Shown piece after piece: positions 1-8,876 of a stretch of 64,000 bases of DNA. Made by a program: the position numbers and the translations under genes. How positions within the stretch are numbered: the stretch's first letter is position 1; every line of letters starts with the position of its first letter. A model generated the notes under the pieces. The model did not search any database, was not told the origin of the DNA, and saw only the letters and a list, made by a program, of their open reading frames with translations. Origin of the DNA: Fen-1362 sp049516395 (GTDB lineage: Bacteria > Planctomycetota > Phycisphaerae > Sedimentisphaerales > Anaerobacaceae); assembly GCA_049516395.1 (NCBI GenBank), contig JBEKTD010000002.1, forward strand, positions 186,001 through 250,000, written 5' to 3'.

Positions 1-227
1 ATAAGAAGTCCGGTCCCGAGAAACTCTATATAAGTCAGGCCTTCCATCGACTGGGTGATGTATTTGCCTAAGCCCAGCCCGACGCCCGCCAAAAACAATA
101 ACGGCTCAAGAAACGGCGGCAGGCCGTTGCTGAAAATATTTTTCGTATAGACCCGCGTATGGCGGAACCACACGCTGAACAATCGGCTAACAAGCGGTGG
201 ATAAAGATATGGTCTATTGTCTTTCAT
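1..227 (-). CDS. ABC-2 type permease, NodJ-like (5' part only)
   Basis: Seventy-five codons are visible before the gene runs off the left edge. The protein opens MKDNRPYLYPPL and continues with RHTRVYTKNIF, then a hydrophobic stretch (PLLFLAGVGLGLG) and YIEFLGTGLL. This is the usual N-terminal layout of NodJ/ABC-2 transporter permeases, with a cytoplasmic start, a first membrane helix and a conserved 'Y-I-x-F-L-x-x-G-L' turn. Its ATG lies inside the last codons of the ATPase gene (14 bp overlap), so the two are translationally coupled. With the ATPase it should form an inner-membrane exporter; the substrate cannot be told. The family call rests on context plus a short N-terminus. Confidence 0.8.
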   Translation of the reverse strand, partial: MKDNRPYLYPPLVSRLFSVWFRHTRVYTKNIFSNGLPPFLEPLLFLAGVGLGLGKYITQSMEGLTYIEFLGTGLL

Positions 228-1146
228 TTAGTGCCCTGCCTGTCGCCTTCAAAAATACGTCTTCCAAGTTTGCCTGCCTCAAAAAGTAATGTGCGTCCTT
301 CAGCCCGCCAGATAATTGCCGCAGAAGCTGGTCGTCATCGCAATACACCCGCGTTGTCTCCTGTGTGCTGTCTATTCGCATCTTTTGCAGTAACGCAGCG
401 TCCACTATCGTTTCGAGTTTTTGGCTTCCCGTAATCTCAAGGACGTGCTTTTCAATATTTTTCGTAAGCAGCTCCGCGGGCGACCCGCGCATTATGCCCG
501 CCCCTTTATCCATAATCAAAATCGTATCACACAGAGCAAACGCCTCTTCCATATAATGCGTCGTCAGCAGAATCGTCGTGCCATGCCTTTTTAACTGGCG
601 CAATTTGTCCCATATCAGGTGCCGCACTTGCGGGTCAAGACCTGTCGTCGGCTCATCGAGTATCAATAACTTAGGGTTATTCATCAGCGCACGTGCTATG
701 ACTAATCGCCGCTGCATACCGCCCGAAAGCTCCCTGATTCTTGCGGCTCGCTTGTCTGATAATTCCATAAACCCAAGTAAATAATCGATCCTGCTCGTCG
801 CCGCCTTGCGCGGCAGCGCGTAAAACCGCGAATAAACCATCAGGTTGCTTATTACGTCAAGCTCTTCGTCAAGATTGTTATCCTGCGGCACTACGCCAGA
901 AAGATATTTTATTGCAAGCTCATTGTTCGCGGGGTCATAACCTAAGACGTTTATCGAGCCGTCGCCGTTTTTCCCCATTGTGCATTTGCCGTAGAGCATC
1001 TTCATCATCGTTGTCTTGCCTGCGCCGTTCGGGCCAAGAAAACCATAGCAGGTATCGGCCTCAACCTCGAAACTCAGGTCGCGGACGGCGTTAACTTTGC
1101 CGAAGCTCTTGCTTATATTTTTGACTGTAATCGCAAATTGTGCCAT
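214..1146 (-). CDS. ABC transporter ATP-binding protein, NodI/DrrA-like
   Basis: A 310-residue ATPase of the DrrA/NodI class that energises ABC-2 exporters. Walker A GPNGAGKTT lies at residues 39-47, the signature LSGGMQRRL near 140, Walker B LLILDEPTTGLDP follows, and the H-loop is in LLTTHYMEEA. A C-terminal extension of about 80 residues (ELLTKNIEKHVLEI onward, ending in LEDVFLKATG) is typical of the NodI subgroup and ends close to the family's usual length. It overlaps the permease gene downstream. The dapB-alkD genes upstream share its direction, but a 64 bp gap separates them. No strong ribosome-binding site is seen before the ATG. Confidence 0.93.
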   Translation of the reverse strand: MAQFAITVKNISKSFGKVNAVRDLSFEVEADTCYGFLGPNGAGKTTMMKMLYGKCTMGKNGDGSINVLGYDPANNELAIKYLSGVVPQDNNLDEELDVISNLMVYSRFYALPRKAATSRIDYLLGFMELSDKRAARIRELSGGMQRRLVIARALMNNPKLLILDEPTTGLDPQVRHLIWDKLRQLKRHGTTILLTTHYMEEAFALCDTILIMDKGAGIMRGSPAELLTKNIEKHVLEITGSQKLETIVDAALLQKMRIDSTQETTRVYCDDDQLLRQLSGGLKDAHYFLRQANLEDVFLKATGRALNERQ

Positions 1147-1210
1147 AGTTATTATCCGGAGGGGATTTTATCACGCCGAGGCAGTTTTGGAAACCTCAAA
1201 CGCCCTGCAA

Positions 1211-1888
1211 TCAGCTACGCAAACGAGCTAATATCTTCTTGTTTGTCAGTTCCCGAATCGCGTCAGCAGCTATCCAGCGGGCGGCTGGTGAATCCGTCTT
1301 CCGGATTTCCTTTGCGACCGCCACCGCTTTTTTATTGAGCATCTTGTTTCGCTTGCCTATCTGTCGCAGCGCCCAGTTTACGGCCTTTTTGACGAAGTTA
1401 CGCTCGTCGTCGGCATAGCGTTTGATAATATTGAAGAACGGGAGGAATTTTTTATCCGGCGCTCTTTTATCGTGGACAGCCAAAGCAGCCATAAGAACAA
1501 AACCTGCCCGTCTGACAAATTCCTCTTTGCGTTGGGGCCATTCGATTGCCTTATCCCAGGCAAACGGCGTCTTATCGAACAGCATACCGCAGCAGACATC
1601 GCAAACGGCCCAGTTATCGAATTGACGCACCCAGTTATTCATCTGGGATTTAGTTACCCGCTTCAGGTCATCTATAAGAGCAGCTATAACCATCGCTTCG
1701 TGGATACCGCTTTCCCAAAGCTCCAGCGCAAGTTTATGGTTGGTCCCGATTTCTTTGGCGAGTTTGCGCATACGCGGCGCCGATACACCTAATGCACGGT
1801 CCGTATGAATCGCAAAATTGGTCATACCTGCCAGGTAGTCCGGATCCGCTAAAGATTTGAGCGCATTGATAACCTGATTACAGTTCAT
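1211..1888 (-). CDS. DNA alkylation repair protein, AlkD-like HEAT-repeat glycosylase
   Basis: A 225-residue all-helical protein of the AlkD/AlkC superfamily, which excises positively charged alkylated bases by wrapping HEAT-like repeats around DNA. Recognisable segments are GVSAPRMRKLAKEIG near the start, LWESGIHEAMVIAALIDD, and FDNWAVCDVCCGML. The W-x3-D in the last matches the Trp/Asp pair that lines the lesion pocket in AlkD. RRAGFVLMAALAVHDK and KKAVNWALRQIGKRN follow. The first in-frame ATG (MNCNQV) is chosen; an upstream TTG would add six residues and lacks a better ribosome site. Cytoplasmic. Neighbouring genes suggest no dedicated operon role. Confidence 0.9.
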   Translation of the reverse strand: MNCNQVINALKSLADPDYLAGMTNFAIHTDRALGVSAPRMRKLAKEIGTNHKLALELWESGIHEAMVIAALIDDLKRVTKSQMNNWVRQFDNWAVCDVCCGMLFDKTPFAWDKAIEWPQRKEEFVRRAGFVLMAALAVHDKRAPDKKFLPFFNIIKRYADDERNFVKKAVNWALRQIGKRNKMLNKKAVAVAKEIRKTDSPAARWIAADAIRELTNKKILARLRS

Positions 1889-1936
1889 CTCGCGACAATG
1901 GGGCAATTCGCTGCCGTCTCCCGCGTTTTCATCCGA

Positions 1937-2131
1937 TTATTTGGATATGAGAAAATATACTCCTAAAACGACCACAACAGGGCCTAAAATTTTGGCTATC
2001 TTGCCGAATTTTTTGTGCCAGGCCTCTGCCTCATCGGGGCTTATAAACTTATCCAACTGCACCTTTTTGTATGCAATCAGCGACAACAGTCCGCCCCCAA
2101 TTATCGCTATCAATGAAAATACAATATTCAT
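1937..2131 (-). CDS. Small two-helix membrane protein, unknown function
   Basis: A 64-residue protein with a hydrophobic N-terminal segment (IVFSLIAIIGGGLLSLIAY), a short charged linker (QLDKFISPDEAEAWHKKFGK) and a second hydrophobic segment (ILGPVVVVLGVYFLI). It should form a membrane hairpin. A GGAAG ribosome site sits just before the ATG. It lies 56 bp after dapB in the same direction, so it is probably cotranscribed. I do not recognise a named family and the sequence shows no catalytic motif. Confidence 0.7.
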   Translation of the reverse strand: MNIVFSLIAIIGGGLLSLIAYKKVQLDKFISPDEAEAWHKKFGKIAKILGPVVVVLGVYFLISK

Positions 2132-2187
2132 ATCCTACTTCCTTTCTTATGTTTGATACCAAACTTTGGGGCATCCATGCCGTCTTG

Positions 2188-2985
2188 TTATTTTAATCCT
2201 AATACGTCGGCCATCGAATACAGGCCGGGTTTTTTATTTATTAGCCAGCCGGCTGCGCGAAGAGCGCCGCGAACAAATGTGTCCCTGCTGTGGGCGGTAT
2301 GATTTAATGTTACCGTCTCGCCGAGCGTAGAGAAAATCACTGAATGAATCCCGACAATATCGCCTGCGCGAACCGCGTGCATGCCGATTGTGCCTTTATC
2401 GCGCAGTGCATCTTTGCCGCTCCTGCCATTAGTGAGACAGTCAGGAAATTTTTTGCCTGTCGCCTTTGCGATATTTTCCGCAAGCGTCAAAGCAGAGCCG
2501 CTTGGTGCGTCTTTTTTGAAACGATGGTGCTGCTCAACAATTTCGACATCGTAATCAGGTCCCAGCATCGAAGCTACTTTACTGACAAGGGCAAACAGGG
2601 TATTCATCCCCACGCTCATATTGGTCGCGCAGACAATCGGAATTTTCGAGGATGCCGCTTCGATTTTCTTTCGCTGGCTGTCGCTCAGGCCCGTAGTGCC
2701 CAGGACCAAACTTGTTTTATTGCCCGAGCAATAATCAATCGATCTGTCCGCCGCTTCAGGCAGCGAAAAATCGATGACAACATCTGCCTTTGCGGGAAAA
2801 CCATCCGCCACCTTAACATTCAGTTGGGCAACACCGGCAAGAACGCCCGCGTCTTTGCCTAAGTCGGGATGGCCCGTTTTTTCAACCGCTCCCGCGATTT
2901 CAAACACGCCTTCTTCCGCCGCCAGGGCCACAATACGTCTGCCCATTCGACCCGCAGCGCCGCAAATTATCAGTTTTGGTTTCAT
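2188..2985 (-). CDS. dapB: 4-hydroxy-tetrahydrodipicolinate reductase
   Basis: A 265-residue NAD(P)H-dependent reductase of the diaminopimelate/lysine pathway that makes tetrahydrodipicolinate for peptidoglycan and lysine. The Rossmann motif GAAGRMGRRI starts at residue 9. The substrate segment E-x-HH-x2-K-x-DAPSGSAL (EQHHRFKKDAPSGSALTLAE) carries the catalytic His pair and Lys. GDIVGIHSVIF and the C-terminal SRDTFVRGAL region are also standard. Length fits the family. A GAGG ribosome site precedes the ATG. It heads a leftward gene run. Presence of dapB implies meso-DAP-type lysine synthesis, but the rest of that pathway is not in this window. Confidence 0.96.
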   Translation of the reverse strand: MKPKLIICGAAGRMGRRIVALAAEEGVFEIAGAVEKTGHPDLGKDAGVLAGVAQLNVKVADGFPAKADVVIDFSLPEAADRSIDYCSGNKTSLVLGTTGLSDSQRKKIEAASSKIPIVCATNMSVGMNTLFALVSKVASMLGPDYDVEIVEQHHRFKKDAPSGSALTLAENIAKATGKKFPDCLTNGRSGKDALRDKGTIGMHAVRAGDIVGIHSVIFSTLGETVTLNHTAHSRDTFVRGALRAAGWLINKKPGLYSMADVLGLK

Positions 2986-3142
2986 TTCGCCAACCTCTTA
3001 TCATTCCCTAATATGCTGTCCATCAATGATAACCGTTTTCAGCGTCATTAGCAAGAGCCGCAAATTATTCACTTGATGTTAAAAGGGGCAATTGGTAAAA
3101 ATGGGCAATGGTCTGAACCGATAATTTTTAGGAGGCATCGCA

Positions 3143-4054
3143 ATGGACCGAAGAGCGTTTGTGGCAGCAGGTCTCGCCGCCGGGGTGGCGGCAATATCAA
3201 GTTCTCACGCGGAAGACAAACCGGCAGCAAAACCAACAGGTAAATTCAAGCTCAAATACGCCCCGGAGTTCGGGATGTTTGAGGCAAGCGCAGGCAAAGA
3301 CCCCATCGACCAGTTGAAATTTATGGCTGACCAGGGGTTCTCTGCAATGTTCGATAACAATCTCAGCCAAAAACCGCCCGAATTACAGGAAGCAATCGCA
3401 AAACAATGCCAGCAGCTTAATCTTGCTATGGGCCCCTTTATCGCCTGCACGGAATTCAGCAGGCCGTCATTAGTCCTGAAGGATAATAAAGTCCGCGAAT
3501 CGGCTATCGCTAAAATCAAGGCGGCAATCGAGGTTTCAAAACGCACCGGCAATAAAATGGGTATCGTAGTGCCGGGGCAATATGCCAACAACCTGGAATT
3601 GGCTTATCAGACCACTAACGTTATCGACAATCTCAAGGCCTGTGCCGAGGTCTGCGAAAAAGACGGCTTCATTATGGTTATCGAGCCGCTGAATAACTGG
3701 ATAAACCACCCCGGGATGTTCCTCTCCAAAATCCCGCAGGCCTACCAGATTTGCAAAGCGGTCAACAGCCCATCCTGTAAAATTGTGGATGACCTGTACC
3801 ATCAGCAGATTACCGAGGGCAACCTCATCCCCAATATGGACCACGCCTGGGAGGAAATAGCCGCATTTCATTTAGGCGACACGCCCGGACGAAACGAGCC
3901 GACAACAGGTGAAATCAACTATCGAAACATCTTCAAGCACATTCACGAAAAAGGATACCAGGGCGTTCTTTGTATGGAGCACGGCAAAAGCAAACCCGGC
4001 AAAGAAGGTGAACAGGCGGTAATAGACGCATATCGCTGGTGCGATAACTATTGA
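3143..4054 (+). CDS. Exported TIM-barrel sugar isomerase, hydroxypyruvate isomerase-like
   Basis: A 303-residue xylose-isomerase-like TIM-barrel protein with a Tat-type leader (MDRRAFVAAGLAAGVAAISSSHA), so it probably acts outside the cytoplasm. The barrel shows FMADQGFSAMFDNN, VIEPLNNWINHPGMFL (a metal-binding Glu strand), VDDLYHQQITEGN (Asp/His metal ligands), HLGDTPGRNEPTTGEINY and GYQGVLCMEHGKS (final metal Glu). These resemble the hydroxypyruvate isomerase (Hyi) branch. An AGGAGG site precedes the ATG. A Gfo/Idh/MocA oxidoreductase follows 36 bp downstream, a common pairing in planctomycete carbohydrate catabolism. The true substrate is unknown. Confidence 0.88.
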   Translation: MDRRAFVAAGLAAGVAAISSSHAEDKPAAKPTGKFKLKYAPEFGMFEASAGKDPIDQLKFMADQGFSAMFDNNLSQKPPELQEAIAKQCQQLNLAMGPFIACTEFSRPSLVLKDNKVRESAIAKIKAAIEVSKRTGNKMGIVVPGQYANNLELAYQTTNVIDNLKACAEVCEKDGFIMVIEPLNNWINHPGMFLSKIPQAYQICKAVNSPSCKIVDDLYHQQITEGNLIPNMDHAWEEIAAFHLGDTPGRNEPTTGEINYRNIFKHIHEKGYQGVLCMEHGKSKPGKEGEQAVIDAYRWCDNY

Positions 4055-4090
4055 AACAATCCTTAACCAAAAGCTGAAAGGGTGATACTT

Positions 4091-5386
4091 ATGCAGGAAA
4101 TGGACAGAAGGTCATTTATGAAAACCACAGCCGCGGTTTCGCTCGGAGCAATCGCCTCGCAAATCGGAACAAGGGCCTTCGCCGCGGGCAGCGATAAAAT
4201 CCGTATCGGGGTCATCGGCTGCGGCGGACGCGGAACTGACGCCGTACGAGATTGCATCGAGTCATCGGAATCTGTTGAGCTGGTAGCGATGGCGGACCTC
4301 TTTAAGGACCGTCTCGATGGCGCACTCAAGGTACTGAAAGATGGCATTCCCGACAGGAAAGTCGCTCCTTTGAAAGGATTCAACGTGTCGCCCGACCAGT
4401 GTTTCGTCGGCTTCGACGCGTACCAGAAACTGCTCGCCTGCAAACTCGATATGGTCCTGCTGACCGCCCCGCCATATACAAGGCCGATACACCTCAAGGC
4501 CGCGGTCGAAGCGGGCAAACATGTCTTTATGGAAAAGCCGGCAGGTGTTGACCCAATCGGCATCAGGTCGGTAATTCAGACGGCTGAACTGGCGGCCCAG
4601 AAGAAACTATCAATCGTCGCAGGCACCCAGCGCAGACACCAGAAACACTACCTCGACCTGATTAAAAAAGTGCAGGATGGCGCAATAGGCGAAATAATGA
4701 CCGCGCAGTGTTACTGGTGCGGCGGCGATATGCTCGGCTATTGGAAATGGTTCGAAAAAGATAAAATGCCAAATGATATGGAATGGCAGTGCAGGAACTG
4801 GCCCTGGTTTCTCTGGACTTCCGGCGACCACATCGTCGAACAGCACGTTCACAATATAGACGTTATTAACTGGGCGCTCGACGCGCACCCAGTCAAGGCA
4901 TACGGTATGGGCGGCAGAGCCGTGAGAAAATACGGCAACATATATGACCACTTCGCCGTCGAATTCGAATATCCAAAAGGAATAAAAGCTACCAGTATGT
5001 GCCGACAAATGCCCGCTGGCAGTGAACGCATATCGGAAAACGTCAAGGGAACCAAAGGATTCTGCTACACCGACGGTGCAACCGGCTACATCAAGGGCGA
5101 AAACGCATACAGATACGAAGGTCCCAACCCGAATCCATACGTCCTTGAGCATGCCGACCTGATACAAAGTATCAAAGACGGCAAGCCGCTCAATGAGGCC
5201 AAACGCGTCGCCGAAAGCACCCTCACCGGAATTATGGGCAGGATGAGCACATATACCGGAAGGGAAATTTCCTGGGACTGGGTTATGAACGCCTCAAAAC
5301 TTGACCTGATGCCGGCCAAGCTGGATTTCGCAGGCGAACTGCCCGCTGAACCAGTCGCAGTACCCGGCAAAACACAGCTTATCTGA
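4091..5386 (+). CDS. Tat-exported Gfo/Idh/MocA family oxidoreductase
   Basis: A 431-residue NAD(P)-dependent sugar oxidoreductase homologue. A twin-arginine leader (MDRRSFMKTTAAVSLGAIAS) is followed by the Rossmann motif VIGCGGRGTDAV and by HVFMEKPAG, whose EKP lysine is the family's catalytic hallmark. The C-terminal substrate half contains GGDMLGYWKW, DHIVEQHVHNIDVINW and GRAVRKYGNIYDHF. The ATG nine bases inside a possible GTG is chosen because the AAAGGG site fits it better. It follows the TIM-barrel isomerase and is closed by a strong terminator at 5421-5448, giving a compact two-gene unit. Cofactor use in the periplasm would need a tightly bound NAD(P), as in other exported members. Confidence 0.92.
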   Translation: MQEMDRRSFMKTTAAVSLGAIASQIGTRAFAAGSDKIRIGVIGCGGRGTDAVRDCIESSESVELVAMADLFKDRLDGALKVLKDGIPDRKVAPLKGFNVSPDQCFVGFDAYQKLLACKLDMVLLTAPPYTRPIHLKAAVEAGKHVFMEKPAGVDPIGIRSVIQTAELAAQKKLSIVAGTQRRHQKHYLDLIKKVQDGAIGEIMTAQCYWCGGDMLGYWKWFEKDKMPNDMEWQCRNWPWFLWTSGDHIVEQHVHNIDVINWALDAHPVKAYGMGGRAVRKYGNIYDHFAVEFEYPKGIKATSMCRQMPAGSERISENVKGTKGFCYTDGATGYIKGENAYRYEGPNPNPYVLEHADLIQSIKDGKPLNEAKRVAESTLTGIMGRMSTYTGREISWDWVMNASKLDLMPAKLDFAGELPAEPVAVPGKTQLI

Positions 5387-5420
5387 CAAAATGGTTTTGA
5401 GATTTATCAACTGAACCACC

Positions 5421-5448
5421 AGGGCGCTGCCCAACAGCGCCCTTTTTT
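5421..5448 (+). terminator. Intrinsic terminator after the oxidoreductase
   Basis: A perfect 9 bp stem (agggcgctg / cagcgccct) with a 5-base loop is followed directly by a run of six T on the + strand. It lies 35 bp after the oxidoreductase stop and before a converging gene. Confidence 0.88.
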
Positions 5449-5479
5449 ACGCAGCCGGGCTGCAACCATTAAATCGGGA

Positions 5480-6187
5480 TTACCAGATACATGGTATGAG
5501 GCGGAAGCGGACTTGCTTTGTGTAGTCAGTATAGCCGGGAAGCTCTTTTTGAAGGGTGAGGTCTTCGAGGTATGTGCGAATGATAAGCAGGAAAATATCT
5601 ATCGCGACCGGGATAAGAGCATAAATTGAGCCGAGAAGCAAAGCCAATGCAGGCATGAAAATGATTAATCCGACGTAGCCGGGATGACGAACGTAACGGT
5701 ATGGCCCTTCGGTAATAACATAGTGGCCTCGGTCGATTTGAATGCGGACCCCGCTGGAAAAAAAGTTATTTGTCCACATCGCCCAACAGATAATACAAGA
5801 GCCGGTCAGAATCAAAACAAACATCACCGGATACAGGACAATGGGTAACTGGGGCGACCAGTGAAACCGGCCCGCGTCGAGAGCGGCAAGTAAACCGACG
5901 GAAAAAGACAAGGGAACGTGGATAGCTAAAAAGATTTTGTCCCACCATTTGACGCCGGGGCCGGGCCTGATGCGTTCCTGCATAAGGTCCTGTTTTTTGG
6001 TGAAGAAAACGCCGAACGCGATCATAAAAATCAGGAGAATCGAAAAGAAAAGCCAGCCCTGCCAGTAATCCAGCCGGCCCGCCAATGCAAAGATTGCGAC
6101 CCCCATCGCAATAATACTAATAAAGGAGCGTATCATTATCCTTCGGTATGAGAACTTTTTCTTTACGTCAGTTTGTGCGTCTTGCAT
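5480..6187 (-). CDS. Isoprenylcysteine carboxyl methyltransferase-like membrane protein
   Basis: A 235-residue multi-pass membrane protein of the ICMT/PEMT-like methyltransferase family. About five hydrophobic segments precede the SAM-binding signature GPYRYVRHPGYVGLI, which contains the conserved R-H-P. A terminal R-x-Y-x-E-D-x3-Q-x-E-x2-G-Y segment (RTYLEDLTLQKELPGY) binds cofactor in the family. Such bacterial proteins methylate lipids or small molecules; prenylated proteins are not expected, so the substrate is unknown. It stands alone between converging and diverging neighbours. No good ribosome site is visible before the ATG. Confidence 0.85.
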   Translation of the reverse strand: MQDAQTDVKKKFSYRRIMIRSFISIIAMGVAIFALAGRLDYWQGWLFFSILLIFMIAFGVFFTKKQDLMQERIRPGPGVKWWDKIFLAIHVPLSFSVGLLAALDAGRFHWSPQLPIVLYPVMFVLILTGSCIICWAMWTNNFFSSGVRIQIDRGHYVITEGPYRYVRHPGYVGLIIFMPALALLLGSIYALIPVAIDIFLLIIRTYLEDLTLQKELPGYTDYTKQVRFRLIPCIW

Positions 6188-6280
6188 TTTATTTTCTCAG
6201 GGCTTCCCAAACAGCCGCCAAACAGGTAAACTCATTGTCGAAAGTATATCCTTTAACGAAATTTATTGAAAGGAGAAGAT

Positions 6281-6556
6281 ATGTACTGCAACAATATGCC
6301 CCATGACGGTATGCTGCCTGTTTTTATTGTTACTATTGTGGCCCTGGCGATACTTCTTTCCCTGGTTGTGCTCCTGGTAAAAACCTGGATTAACTGCATG
6401 ATTTTCCGCAAGGCGGGTTATTGCTGGGCGTGGGGATTACTGACTTTAGTGCCGATTGCAAACATAATTCTGCCGTTTGTTCTTGCGCTGGGCGACTGGC
6501 CCGTACGCAAAGAGCTTCGCCGGCTGAAAGACGCCGCCAAGACACAGGCAACCTAA
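6281..6556 (+). CDS. Small membrane protein, unknown function
   Basis: A 91-residue protein with two or three hydrophobic segments (VFIVTIVALAILLSLVVLL, then YCWAWGLLTLVPIANIILPFVLAL) and a basic C-terminus. The ATG is fixed by an AAGGAGAAGAT site just upstream; an in-frame TTG five codons earlier lies inside that site. The second half resembles short membrane proteins in which a 'W-x3-L-x3-I-P-x-x-N' turn separates two helices. It is followed 37 bp later by another membrane gene and then lpxB, so the three are probably one transcript. No function can be assigned. Confidence 0.7.
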   Translation: MYCNNMPHDGMLPVFIVTIVALAILLSLVVLLVKTWINCMIFRKAGYCWAWGLLTLVPIANIILPFVLALGDWPVRKELRRLKDAAKTQAT

Positions 6557-6593
6557 CTCCGTCTCTTAAAAAAATAGTTAAAGGAGTTACCTT

Positions 6594-7523
6594 ATGGGAT
6601 TAGAAAATCCTCAACGCGTCAGCGTAATCGACCCCATCAGCCCGGCCATTGAGCACGTCCGGCTGATGCTTTTCAAACCGTTTGATCTATCAAAATGGCT
6701 GACAATCGGTTTTTGCGCCTGGCTGGCGCAACTCGGCCATGGAGGCGGTGGCGGCGGGGGCAACGGATGGAAAGAGTACGGCCACGGCGGCCCGATAATG
6801 GAGACTATCAAAAGCAACGTAATCGCTCATCTGGCCGTCATAATATTAGTGGGGGCGATTGTAATCCCGATAATCATAATTATAGCGGTGGTTCTTTGCT
6901 GGCTGCGAAGCAGAGGCCAGTTTATGTTTGTCCATTGCGTCGCGGGCAACAAAGCCGAAGTCGTCGTTCCCTGGAACAAGTTCGCCCGACACGGCAATTC
7001 GCTCTTTTTGTTCCGCATTGTACTCGGGTTTATTGGATTCCTTGTAATAGGACTTCCAGTTGCGGCCGCTATCTTCACCGGTTTTGTTATGTGCGCAACA
7101 GGATTTAATCCGGCAGCTATAATGGGTTTGACCGGGGCCATTTTTGTTGCCGTTGTTGTCGCGGTCTTATTTGGCCTAATCGCCAAATTCACCACGGATT
7201 TTGTCGTGCCGATTATGTTTTTGAATACCGACAGCTGCATCGCCGGCTGGAAACAATGCCTCGCACTTATTAGCGGCAACAAAGCACGAATGCTTCTGTA
7301 TATCCTGTTTCAGATTGTGATATGTTTGGTTATAGCATTTATCGCTTTGACCGTTTGCTTAGTCACCTGCTGCTGTTGTTGCTGCCTTCTCGTGCTTTTT
7401 GTTTTACCGTATGTGGGGACAGTGATTCTGCTGCCCCTTTTCGCTTTCAAACGGGCGTATTCGCTCTTTTACCTTCGCCAGTTCGGACCACAATTTGACG
7501 TTTTCAGCGTGCAGCCGGCATAG
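6594..7523 (+). CDS. Multi-pass membrane protein with polyglycine loop, unknown function
   Basis: A 309-residue protein starting from a clear AAAGGAG site. The N-terminal cytoplasmic part (VIDPISPAIEHVRLMLFKPFDLSKW) leads into a hydrophobic segment, then a glycine run (HGGGGGGGNGW at about residues 49-59), then at least five further membrane segments. One of these contains a striking cysteine cluster (LVTCCCCCCLLVLF) near residue 270. The layout resembles uncharacterised membrane proteins annotated only as hypothetical. It sits directly before lpxB (6 bp gap), which hints at an envelope role, but nothing catalytic is visible. Confidence 0.72.
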   Translation: MGLENPQRVSVIDPISPAIEHVRLMLFKPFDLSKWLTIGFCAWLAQLGHGGGGGGGNGWKEYGHGGPIMETIKSNVIAHLAVIILVGAIVIPIIIIIAVVLCWLRSRGQFMFVHCVAGNKAEVVVPWNKFARHGNSLFLFRIVLGFIGFLVIGLPVAAAIFTGFVMCATGFNPAAIMGLTGAIFVAVVVAVLFGLIAKFTTDFVVPIMFLNTDSCIAGWKQCLALISGNKARMLLYILFQIVICLVIAFIALTVCLVTCCCCCCLLVLFVLPYVGTVILLPLFAFKRAYSLFYLRQFGPQFDVFSVQPA

Positions 7524-7529
7524 GCGGTT

Positions 7530-8711
7530 ATGACCGACCGTAACAATAAACAGACGATTTTTATAAGCGCTGCCGAACCCAGCGCCGACAGACACTGCGC
7601 AGCCCTTATACGCATTATGCGACAGGCAAATCGGGATTTGGAATTTGTCGGCGTAGGCGGCCCCAAAATGGCCCAGGCCGGCTGTACCCTTATCGAAAAC
7701 ACCGTCGGCCGGGCCGCGATGACTTATAATGCCTTTGCGCATGTCTCTCATTATTACCGGCTCATAAAACAAGTAGCGAATTTCATAACAACCAATAAGC
7801 CGAATCTCGTAATTGTCTGCGATTCGCCCGCCTTCAACTTTCATATCGCAAAGGCCGCCAAAAAATCAGGAATAAAAACGCTGTTCTATGTTGCGCCTCA
7901 GCTCTGGGCCTGGGCCCCCTGGCGAATCCGCAAGTTGCGAAAATGTTGCGACAAACTTTGCTGCCTTTTGCCCTTCGAGCAGGAATGGTTCACAAGCCGT
8001 GGTGTCGCAACGGAATTCGTCGGCAACCCCCTGCTTGACGAGCTGACCCAGTCGGATTTGAACAGGGCAAAACGTGATTACCGCAAGTTCAATCCCGCCA
8101 ACGCTAAAATCGCGATTATCCCCGGCTCAAGAACCGCCGAAGTCGGAACGCTTTGGCGGCCGATGCAGCAAATCGCAATTGCCCTGCGAAAAATATATCC
8201 CCGCGCGACTTTTACGACGGTGGCCGTCGATGAAGCAACCAGGGGCGCACTGGATTCGACCCGCCTGATGGGATTTCGAACCGATTACTCGATCGACTCC
8301 GTATATCAGACTACAAGAAATTCCGATTTCGCTCTCGTCGCAAGCGGCAGCGCAACTTTGCAGGTGGCTTCCGCCGGATGCCCGATGGTTATTATGTATC
8401 AGACCAGCCCGATGCTGTGGCATCTCGTCGGCCGATGGTTAGTTACCACTAAATATCTGTCTCTGGTCAATATCCTCGCGGGCCGCGAACTTGTGCCGGA
8501 GTATATGCCCTATTTCCGTTCGATTGAACCGATTATCGAAACAGTCCGTAACCTGCTCGAAGATAAAACCCGGCTGGCGCAAATTAATGCCGACCTGCTT
8601 GCGCTCGTCGGGCCGTTGACCTCCAAAAAAGCGGGCAGCGCCGTCGCCCAAATCGCCGCATCGATGCTGGCGTTCGATAATTACAATAAAACTGCCGAAG
8701 CCGGCTTATAA
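7530..8711 (+). CDS. lpxB: Lipid-A-disaccharide synthase
   Basis: A 393-residue GT19 glycosyltransferase that condenses UDP-2,3-diacylglucosamine with lipid X to make lipid A disaccharide at the inner membrane. Recognised blocks are the N-terminal ISAAEPSADRHCAAL (family SxGExSGD region), FVGVGGPKMAQAGC, FYVAPQLWAWAPWRIRKLRK, LPFEQEWFTSRGV, FVGNPLLDE, IIPGSRTAEV and the donor-site segment ALVASGSATLQVASAGCPMVIMYQTSP. Length matches the family. It supports a Gram-negative outer membrane with lipid A, as found in several planctomycetes. The gene follows two membrane-protein genes in the same direction. Confidence 0.94.
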   Translation: MTDRNNKQTIFISAAEPSADRHCAALIRIMRQANRDLEFVGVGGPKMAQAGCTLIENTVGRAAMTYNAFAHVSHYYRLIKQVANFITTNKPNLVIVCDSPAFNFHIAKAAKKSGIKTLFYVAPQLWAWAPWRIRKLRKCCDKLCCLLPFEQEWFTSRGVATEFVGNPLLDELTQSDLNRAKRDYRKFNPANAKIAIIPGSRTAEVGTLWRPMQQIAIALRKIYPRATFTTVAVDEATRGALDSTRLMGFRTDYSIDSVYQTTRNSDFALVASGSATLQVASAGCPMVIMYQTSPMLWHLVGRWLVTTKYLSLVNILAGRELVPEYMPYFRSIEPIIETVRNLLEDKTRLAQINADLLALVGPLTSKKAGSAVAQIAASMLAFDNYNKTAEAGL

Positions 8712-8840
8712 CCTAGGGCCGGAATTACAAATCTACAGCAAAATACGACAATTTTGCACGGCGCAAAGTCGATAGCCATAACATCTTCACAGGAAAGCAC
8801 TTAGGATATGTAAAATTATTAAAAAACTTGCTGTAATCTA

Positions 8841-8870
8841 TTGCAATAAACCTGCCCAAAGGTGTATAAT
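8841..8870 (+). promoter_or_regulatory. Sigma-70-type promoter, no gene downstream
   Basis: TTGCAA (8841-8846), an 18-base spacer and a consensus TATAAT (8865-8870). The only thing downstream on this strand is the terminator ending at 9010, so it probably drives a short RNA. The rest of the 328 bp gap after lpxB holds no reading frame I can support. Confidence 0.55.
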
Positions 8871-8876
8871 GAATGT

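Noticed and set aside
139..165. Similarity between cgtatagacccgcgtatggcgga here and cgtataaacccgcatacggcgga near 25034.
   Set aside because: The first copy lies inside the permease coding sequence; a 23-base match with three differences and no flanking similarity is most simply chance.
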